A DNA stretch of 16,077 nt from Pseudomonadota bacterium. Its GTDB lineage: Bacteria; Pseudomonadota; Alphaproteobacteria; Sphingomonadales; Sphingomonadaceae. Every line of letters begins with the position of its first letter. The first letter of the stretch is position 1. The translations under genes and the position numbers were made by a program. Positions 12,046 through 16,077 of the stretch are shown here, one piece after another. The DNA lies in NCBI GenBank assembly GCA_023387085.1, contig JAEWIL010000169.1:1-16077 (forward strand), in the 5' to 3' direction. The notes under the pieces were generated by a model. The model was not told the DNA's origin, made no database searches, and saw nothing but the letters and a program-made list of their open reading frames with translations.

Positions 12046-13119
12046 ATGTATAGTGAAAGCGACCTGCAAACCGCGGTCGATGCGAGGATATTGACGCCTG
12101 AGGCCGCCGCGGCCTTTCGGGCGCATATTGCATCGGTACGCGAAACCCCCGGAGCGGACGAGGAATCCTTTCGTCTGATCACCGGTTTCAACGATATTTT
12201 CGTCAGCATCGCGGCGGTGATCCTGCTCGTTGCGGTGGCCTGGATCGGCCAGTCGATCCATACCGCGCTCGCCGGCGCGTTCGTTGCGGCATCGGCTTGG
12301 GGCCTCGCCGAATATTTCACCCGCCGCCGCCGCATGGCGCTGCCCAGTATCGTTCTCGTCCTCGCCTTTTCGGGCGGCATCTTCGCGGCGATGGTCGGGT
12401 TTCTCGTCAAGCATGGCGAGGATATTTTCGGCAGCGCCATCGGCGAGACGACCGGCGCCGCGCTGATCGGCGCGATGGCTCTGGTCACCGCGGGAGCGAC
12501 GTGGTTCCACTGGAAGCGCTTCATGGTGCCGATCACCGTCGCCGCCGGGACCGCCGCGCTCGCCGCCACGGCGGTTGCGCTCGTTCTTGCCATAACCGGT
12601 GTTCCCAGCCCCGACGGCACGCTGCCGATGGCGCTCGTGTTGATCGCCGGTCTCGGCGTCTTCGCGCTGGCGATGTGGTGGGACAAGAGCGATCGCGCGC
12701 GCCAGACCCGGCGCAGCGACGTCGCCTTCTGGCTTCACCTCCTCGCTGCGCCGATGATCGTCCACCCGATCTTCCACCTGATCGGCGTCACGCGCGGCGA
12801 CAATATCGGCAGCGGCGCCGCGTTGCTCGTTGTCGCCATCTATGTCGCGTTCGGCCTGATCGCGCTGGCGATCGACCGCCGTGCGCTGCTCGTTTCGGCG
12901 CTCGCCTATGTGCTGTTCGCGATGACCCAGTTGTTCCGCACCTTCGGCGCGGTCGAGCTCAATGTCGCGCTGACCGCCTTCGTCATCGGATCGGCGCTAT
13001 TGCTGCTGTCGGCCTTCTGGCAGAACGCGCGGGCGGCGGTGGTCGGCCTCCTGCCCGACAATCTGGCGAACCAGCTGCCGGCCACGATCCGTTCGATCAG
13101 TCCCCAACCAGCTTCATAA
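12046..13119 (+). CDS. Polytopic membrane protein of unknown function
   Basis: This is a 357-residue protein. Residues 1-45 are soluble and helical (MYSESDLQTAVDARILTPEAAAAFRAHIAS), a layout like the N-terminal domain of DUF2157-type membrane proteins. It is followed by about ten hydrophobic segments (for example DIFVSIAAVILLVAVAWIG, LPSIVLVLAFSGGIFAAMVG, ALLVVAIYVAFGLIALAI, VALTAFVIGSALLLLSAFW) and a short polar tail. Conserved-looking loop residues are RRRRMALPS and FHLIGVTRGDNIGSG. GGAAGGA about 8 bases before the ATG and a promoter at 11976-12004 support the start. Its last 23 bases overlap the convergent DUF2794 gene. No function can be assigned; inner-membrane location is clear. The relation to DUF2157 is a guess from architecture. 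Confidence 0.85.
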   Translation: MYSESDLQTAVDARILTPEAAAAFRAHIASVRETPGADEESFRLITGFNDIFVSIAAVILLVAVAWIGQSIHTALAGAFVAASAWGLAEYFTRRRRMALPSIVLVLAFSGGIFAAMVGFLVKHGEDIFGSAIGETTGAALIGAMALVTAGATWFHWKRFMVPITVAAGTAALAATAVALVLAITGVPSPDGTLPMALVLIAGLGVFALAMWWDKSDRARQTRRSDVAFWLHLLAAPMIVHPIFHLIGVTRGDNIGSGAALLVVAIYVAFGLIALAIDRRALLVSALAYVLFAMTQLFRTFGAVELNVALTAFVIGSALLLLSAFWQNARAAVVGLLPDNLANQLPATIRSISPQPAS

Positions 13120-13444
13120 GTTTGCGTTCGACGGGGGCGAGCACATTGGCAAGCTCGTCCCCGCGCTTCAATATCGCCCCGGCTTCGGAGACTAGGGCCC
13201 ACATGCCCTGCCGGCTCCGCAAGGCGGGGCGCTTTTCTATGCGATATTCGGGACGCTCGGCGGCGCGACGGAAGGCCGAGAAGATCGCGGCGTCGCGGTG
13301 GAAATCCATCGCATAGTCGCGCCAGAGACCCGCAGCGACCATGCGGCCGTAAAGATCGAGGATACGGGTCAGTTCAGCGCGATCGAAGCCCGTCTGTAGC
13401 GGTGCAGTCCTGTTGGGGAACGGCAGCGGTGTAACGGTCCCCAT
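13097..13444 (-). CDS. DUF2794-family protein
   Basis: This 115-residue soluble protein carries the core FDRAELTRILDLYGRMVAAGLWRDYAMDFHRDAAIFSAFRRAAERPEYRIEKRPALRSRQGMWALVSEAGAILKRGDELANVLAPVERKLMKL. It matches the alphaproteobacterial DUF2794 family: the F-R-EL-RIL-LYGRMVA-GEWRDYA start and the P-YRIEK-P-L--RQG----V---G-ILKRG-EL centre. No biochemical role is known to me. Its ATG (13444-13442) overlaps the cysE stop by one base (TGATG), so it is coupled to cysE, and its 3' end overlaps the convergent membrane-protein gene by 23 bases. Family call is confident, function unknown. Confidence 0.9.
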   Translation of the reverse strand: MGTVTPLPFPNRTAPLQTGFDRAELTRILDLYGRMVAAGLWRDYAMDFHRDAAIFSAFRRAAERPEYRIEKRPALRSRQGMWALVSEAGAILKRGDELANVLAPVERKLMKLVGD

Positions 13445-14163
13445 CAGGCGCTTTTCCGGCTCCCTTTGCGCTGTGGCGCTTCGATCTCATCCTTCAGCGC
13501 ATCGCGCTCGGCGACCAGCATCGCGAGCTGCTTCTGCATCTGATCGAGCTGGCATTGCAGCAGTTCGATCTTTTGCGTCGCAGGATCGAAGGTTTCGCTG
13601 CATGGGGTGCCATAGGGCACGAACTCGCGCGCATATTCGGTCGCGTCGAGCAGCGTCGAACGCGCCGGAATGCCGACCATGACCGCTCCCTCCGGCACAT
13701 CCTTGGTCACCACGGCGTTGGCGCCGACCCGCGCGCGCGCGTTGACGGTGACGGGGCCAAGAATCTGCGCCCCCGATCCGACGATCACATCGTCGCACAG
13801 CGTCGGGTGGCGCTTGCCGCCAATGCCGTTCGCGGGATCCGTGCCGCCCAGCGTCACGTCCTGATATATGGAGACATTGTCACCGATCTCTGCCGTCTCG
13901 CCGATCACGACCCCGAAGCCATGGTCGATGAACAGGTGGCGGCCGATCTTCGCTCCGGGGTGAATGTCGATGCCGGTCAGCCAGCGCGACAGATGATTTA
14001 CGAAGCGCGCGAGAAAGAACAGTTCGGCCTCGAACAGCCAATGCGCGATGCGGTGCATTCCGACCGCGAGCAACCCCGGATAGAGGAGAATTTCCCAGCG
14101 CGACCGCGGCGCGGGATCGCGCGCCTTGATCGAATCGAGATAGGCTATCAGCCCGTTGAACAT
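13444..14163 (-). CDS. cysE: Serine O-acetyltransferase
   Basis: This enzyme acetylates L-serine with acetyl-CoA to O-acetylserine, the committed step of cysteine synthesis in the cytosol. The 239 residues contain an N-terminal helical region (MFNGLIAYLDSIKARDPAPRSRWEILLYPGLLAVGMHRIAHWLF) and then the left-handed beta-helix: GIDIHPGAKIGRHLFIDHGFGVVIGETAEIGDNVSIYQDVTLGG, with Asp80-His81 as the conserved DH pair and a second His in KRHP at 119. A hexapeptide series (VIVGSGAQILGPVTVNARARVGANAVVTKDVPEGAVMVGIPAR) follows. Residues about 190-228 form a heptad-like C-terminal helix not present in E. coli CysE, perhaps a coiled coil. The compact N-terminus is like the EpsC/short SAT class. AGGGGA seven bases before the ATG at 14163 decides the start over an upstream ATG at 14229. 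DUF2794 follows with a one-base overlap. Confidence 0.95.
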   Translation of the reverse strand: MFNGLIAYLDSIKARDPAPRSRWEILLYPGLLAVGMHRIAHWLFEAELFFLARFVNHLSRWLTGIDIHPGAKIGRHLFIDHGFGVVIGETAEIGDNVSIYQDVTLGGTDPANGIGGKRHPTLCDDVIVGSGAQILGPVTVNARARVGANAVVTKDVPEGAVMVGIPARSTLLDATEYAREFVPYGTPCSETFDPATQKIELLQCQLDQMQKQLAMLVAERDALKDEIEAPQRKGSRKSA

Positions 14164-14248
14164 CCGAATGTCCCCTGCGACCCTATTTCTGTACCGCGCA
14201 AGATAGATGTTTGAAGGCGGCATTTCCACCCCCGACGCACTTTATTCG

Positions 14249-14884
14249 TCAGCGACCGGTCAACCCGATACGAAAAAGGAGCAGGCCCTCGCTGCGCCAG
14301 CGCCGCTCTCCGTCGCGCGATGCGATGGCGGCCGCCCAGCGGTCGAGCATCAGCAAAGCCCTGTTCCCGCCGAAGGATACCCGTCCGGGTGCCTGCCGGT
14401 CGCGCGCGTCGGCGAGCAATTGCCGCGCCTGCTGCGCGCCTTCCTGAAGGCCTGCACCCCAGAGCAATCCCCAGCGCGCGCCGTCCCCGCCGCCCGACAG
14501 GCGAAACAACACCTCCCCGAAGTTGGCGGCGGCGTCACGCCGCGCGGCGTCTTCCTCGGTGAGCAACATCACCTCTGCGGCGTCGACGAGGGTATCGAGC
14601 CCGCCCTGCCCCGACCAACTCGCCTGCAATTCGGCGAGCAGCGGCTCGCCCTTGGGCAACGCTACGGGGTCGCTCGCGAGCATCGCCATCATGTCGCGCC
14701 ACCAGGCGAGCTTGATCTGCCCGATCAGCGGCTCGCGCGCGTCCTGCAACAATTTCGTCAGCCGTTCGGCGAGAGCCCATAGCGCCGCGAGTGCCGCGCG
14801 CCGCTCACGCGGCACCGCCACCATCACGCGCGGATCGCGGATGTCGGGGTAGTGAGGGCTGTCAGAGCTGACGTCGGTTTCCAT
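14249..14884 (-). CDS. Squalene/phytoene-synthase-like protein, probably non-catalytic
   Basis: This 211-residue protein begins METDVSSDSPHYPDIRDPRVMVAVPRERRAALAALWALAERLTKLLQDAREPLIGQIKLAWWRDMMAML, which aligns with the opening of squalene/phytoene synthase-like proteins: the R-----L-AL-A-------------P-I--IRL-WWRD-- pattern. The IKLAWWRDM block at residues 57-65 is the clearest match. I do not see the two Asp-rich DxxxD/DxxED motifs needed to bind prenyl diphosphate magnesium, and the protein is shorter than catalytic members (about 280-350). It therefore resembles the NDUFAF6-like, non-catalytic branch tied to respiratory complex I assembly in mitochondria; a similar job here is inference only. 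It lies 85 bases upstream of cysE on the same strand and follows a palindromic repeat that separates it from pdhB. Confidence 0.75.
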   Translation of the reverse strand: METDVSSDSPHYPDIRDPRVMVAVPRERRAALAALWALAERLTKLLQDAREPLIGQIKLAWWRDMMAMLASDPVALPKGEPLLAELQASWSGQGGLDTLVDAAEVMLLTEEDAARRDAAANFGEVLFRLSGGGDGARWGLLWGAGLQEGAQQARQLLADARDRQAPGRVSFGGNRALLMLDRWAAAIASRDGERRWRSEGLLLFRIGLTGR

Positions 14885-14907
14885 GCCAGCGCGCTATCAT
14901 TTCGGCT

Positions 14908-14992
14908 TCGTCATTGCGAGCGACGCGAAGCAATCCTGAGCGGCCTTGCGCCACACTGGATTGCTTCATCGCTGCGCTCCTCGCAATGACGA
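14908..14992. repeat. REP-like palindromic repeat, copy 2 (downstream of pdhB)
   Basis: TCGTCATTGCGAG (14908-14920) and CTCGCAATGACGA (14980-14992) are perfectly complementary over 13 bases, and so are GAAGCAATCC (14927-14936) and GGATTGCTTC (14958-14967). The arms enclose a short spacer (about 21 bases), so the whole can form a long cruciform or RNA stem-loop. It shares both arm motifs with the element at 8402-8499. It starts seven bases after the pdhB stop and may act as its transcription end or protect its 3' end. Confidence 0.9.
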
Positions 14993-14998
14993 GGAAAT

Positions 14999-16075
14999 CT
15001 AAGCGCGATTGGTGATCGCCTTCACCGCCGCGATCACGCGTGGCGTGTCGACCAGTGCCGCCTTTTCGAGATTGTGCGCATAGGGTAGCGGCACATCCTC
15101 GTTGCAGACGCGGACGACGGGAGCGTCGAGATCGTCGAAACCCTGTTCCATCGCGACCATCGCGAGTTCGCTGGCAATCGAGCAGGTCGGCCAGCCTTCC
15201 TCTACGACGACGAGGCGATTGGTCTTCTTGAGGCTGGCGAGTACCGTCGCGGTGTCGAGCGGCCGCAGCGTGCGGAGGTCGATGACCTCGGCCTCGATCC
15301 CCTCGCCGGCGAGCGTGTCGGCCGCTTCGAGTGCCAGTCCGACGCCGATCGAATAGCTGACGATCGTGACGTCCGAGCCTTCGCGCATGACCCGCGCCTT
15401 GCCGATCGGCAGGACATAATCGGCCACGTCGGGCACATCGAAGCTGCGGCCATAGAGCAGCTCGTTCTCGAGGAATACGACAGGATCCTCGCTGCGGATC
15501 GCGGCCTTGAGCAGCCCCTTGGCATCGGCGGCGTCATAGGGTGAGATCACGATCAGACCGGGGACGCTCGCATACCAGGGCGCATAGTTCTGGCTGTGCT
15601 GCGCCGCGACGCGGCTGGCGGCGCCGTTGGGACCGCGGAACACGATCGGGCAGCGCATCTGCCCGCCCGACATATAGTTGGTCTTCGCGGCCGAGTTGAT
15701 GATGTGGTCGATCGCCTGCATCGCGAAGTTGAAGGTCATGAATTCGATGATCGGACGCAGGCCGCCCATCGCGGCACCGGTACCCAGACCCGCAAAGCCA
15801 TATTCGGTGATCGGCGTGTCGATGACGCGTCGCGCGCCGAATTCCTCGAGCAGCCCCTGCGTCACCTTGTAGGCGCCCTGATATTCGGCGACTTCTTCGC
15901 CCATCACGAAGATGCGGTCGTCGGTGCGCATTTCCTCGGCCATCGCATCGCGCAGCGCTTCGCGAACGGTCAGGCGGACCGTTGCGGTGCCCTCGGGCAG
16001 CGACGGGTCGGCAGCGCGTTCGACCGGAGCCGGCGCGACGGGCGCCGGCGCAGGCGTTTCCGCGGCCGGAGCGGG
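14999..16075 (-). CDS. pdhB: Pyruvate dehydrogenase E1 component, beta subunit (5' end outside window)
   Basis: E1-beta with E1-alpha forms the thiamine-diphosphate decarboxylase of the pyruvate dehydrogenase complex. The frame stays open to the window edge; the ATG at 15943 is internal, because the conserved opening TVRLTVREALRDAMAEEMR lies upstream of and across it. Residues before that are an Ala/Pro linker (APAAETPAPAPVAPAPVE), the hinge usually found between an N-terminal lipoyl domain and E1-beta in alphaproteobacteria, so a lipoyl domain probably lies just outside. Visible E1-beta motifs are IFVMGEEVAEYQGAYKVTQGLLEEFG, RVIDTPITEYGFAGLGTGAAMGGLRPI-EFMTFNFAMQAID-IINSAAK, GGQMRCPIVFRGPNG and VVEEGWPTCSIASELAMVAMEQGFDDLDAPV. 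The 3' end is complete (TAG at 15001-14999). Confidence 0.95.
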   Translation of the reverse strand, partial: PAPAAETPAPAPVAPAPVERAADPSLPEGTATVRLTVREALRDAMAEEMRTDDRIFVMGEEVAEYQGAYKVTQGLLEEFGARRVIDTPITEYGFAGLGTGAAMGGLRPIIEFMTFNFAMQAIDHIINSAAKTNYMSGGQMRCPIVFRGPNGAASRVAAQHSQNYAPWYASVPGLIVISPYDAADAKGLLKAAIRSEDPVVFLENELLYGRSFDVPDVADYVLPIGKARVMREGSDVTIVSYSIGVGLALEAADTLAGEGIEAEVIDLRTLRPLDTATVLASLKKTNRLVVVEEGWPTCSIASELAMVAMEQGFDDLDAPVVRVCNEDVPLPYAHNLEKAALVDTPRVIAAVKAITNRA

Positions 16076-16077
16076 CG

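Noticed and set aside
11818..12777. Two overlapping minus-strand frames opposite the membrane-protein gene
   Set aside because: Composition is biased (Arg/Gly/Asp or Ala/Ser) with no recognisable domain, whereas the plus strand has a promoter, Shine-Dalgarno and regular hydrophobic helices.

Overview
The window is GC-rich chromosomal DNA from an alphaproteobacterium, most likely a sphingomonad of the Sphingopyxis/Sphingomonas type (an inference). Supporting signs are the codon use, a DUF2794 gene next to cysE, an OprO/OprP-type porin, an E1-beta subunit of pyruvate dehydrogenase with an Ala/Pro linker at its N-terminus, and intergenic palindromic repeats of a kind I recall from sphingomonad genomes. 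There is no tRNA, rRNA, insertion sequence, phage gene or CRISPR array. I see mostly housekeeping and metabolic genes and no clearly new multi-gene system. The points worth attention are regulatory sites, repeats and gene remnants.

Left part (1-4850). The 3' part of a fold-type I PLP-enzyme-like gene enters from the left edge. Next is an Ala/Pro-rich single-pass membrane protein that ends at a strong bidirectional terminator shared with the convergent rplJ-rplL operon. rplJL has its own promoter and an L10-type RNA leader and is separated from rplKA and rpoBC. Divergent from it is a yjaB-like GNAT acetyltransferase, followed by a PadR regulator (with a palindromic operator over its promoter) translationally coupled to a DUF2218 protein.

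Middle part (4900-9300). A minus-strand cluster runs phhB (pterin carbinolamine dehydratase), a DUF1275 membrane protein and an APC-family amino-acid permease. Divergent from it is a coupled plus-strand cluster: a zincin-like metallopeptidase, ccmA and ccmB (haem ABC exporter for cytochrome c maturation). A palindromic repeat lies between ccmA and ccmB and seems to supply the ccmB ribosome binding site. ccmB is followed by a truncated VOC/glyoxalase remnant instead of ccmC.

Right part (9300-16077). A phosphate-selective-type porin is preceded by an array of 11-bp Pho-box repeats, and divergent from it is an SDR of the (3R)-hydroxyacyl-CoA dehydrogenase type. After a multi-hairpin intergenic repeat comes a polytopic membrane protein with a good promoter. 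Its 3' end overlaps the convergent DUF2794 gene, which is coupled to cysE (serine acetyltransferase). Upstream of cysE are a squalene/phytoene-synthase-like gene, a second copy of the palindromic repeat, and pdhB, which runs off the right edge.
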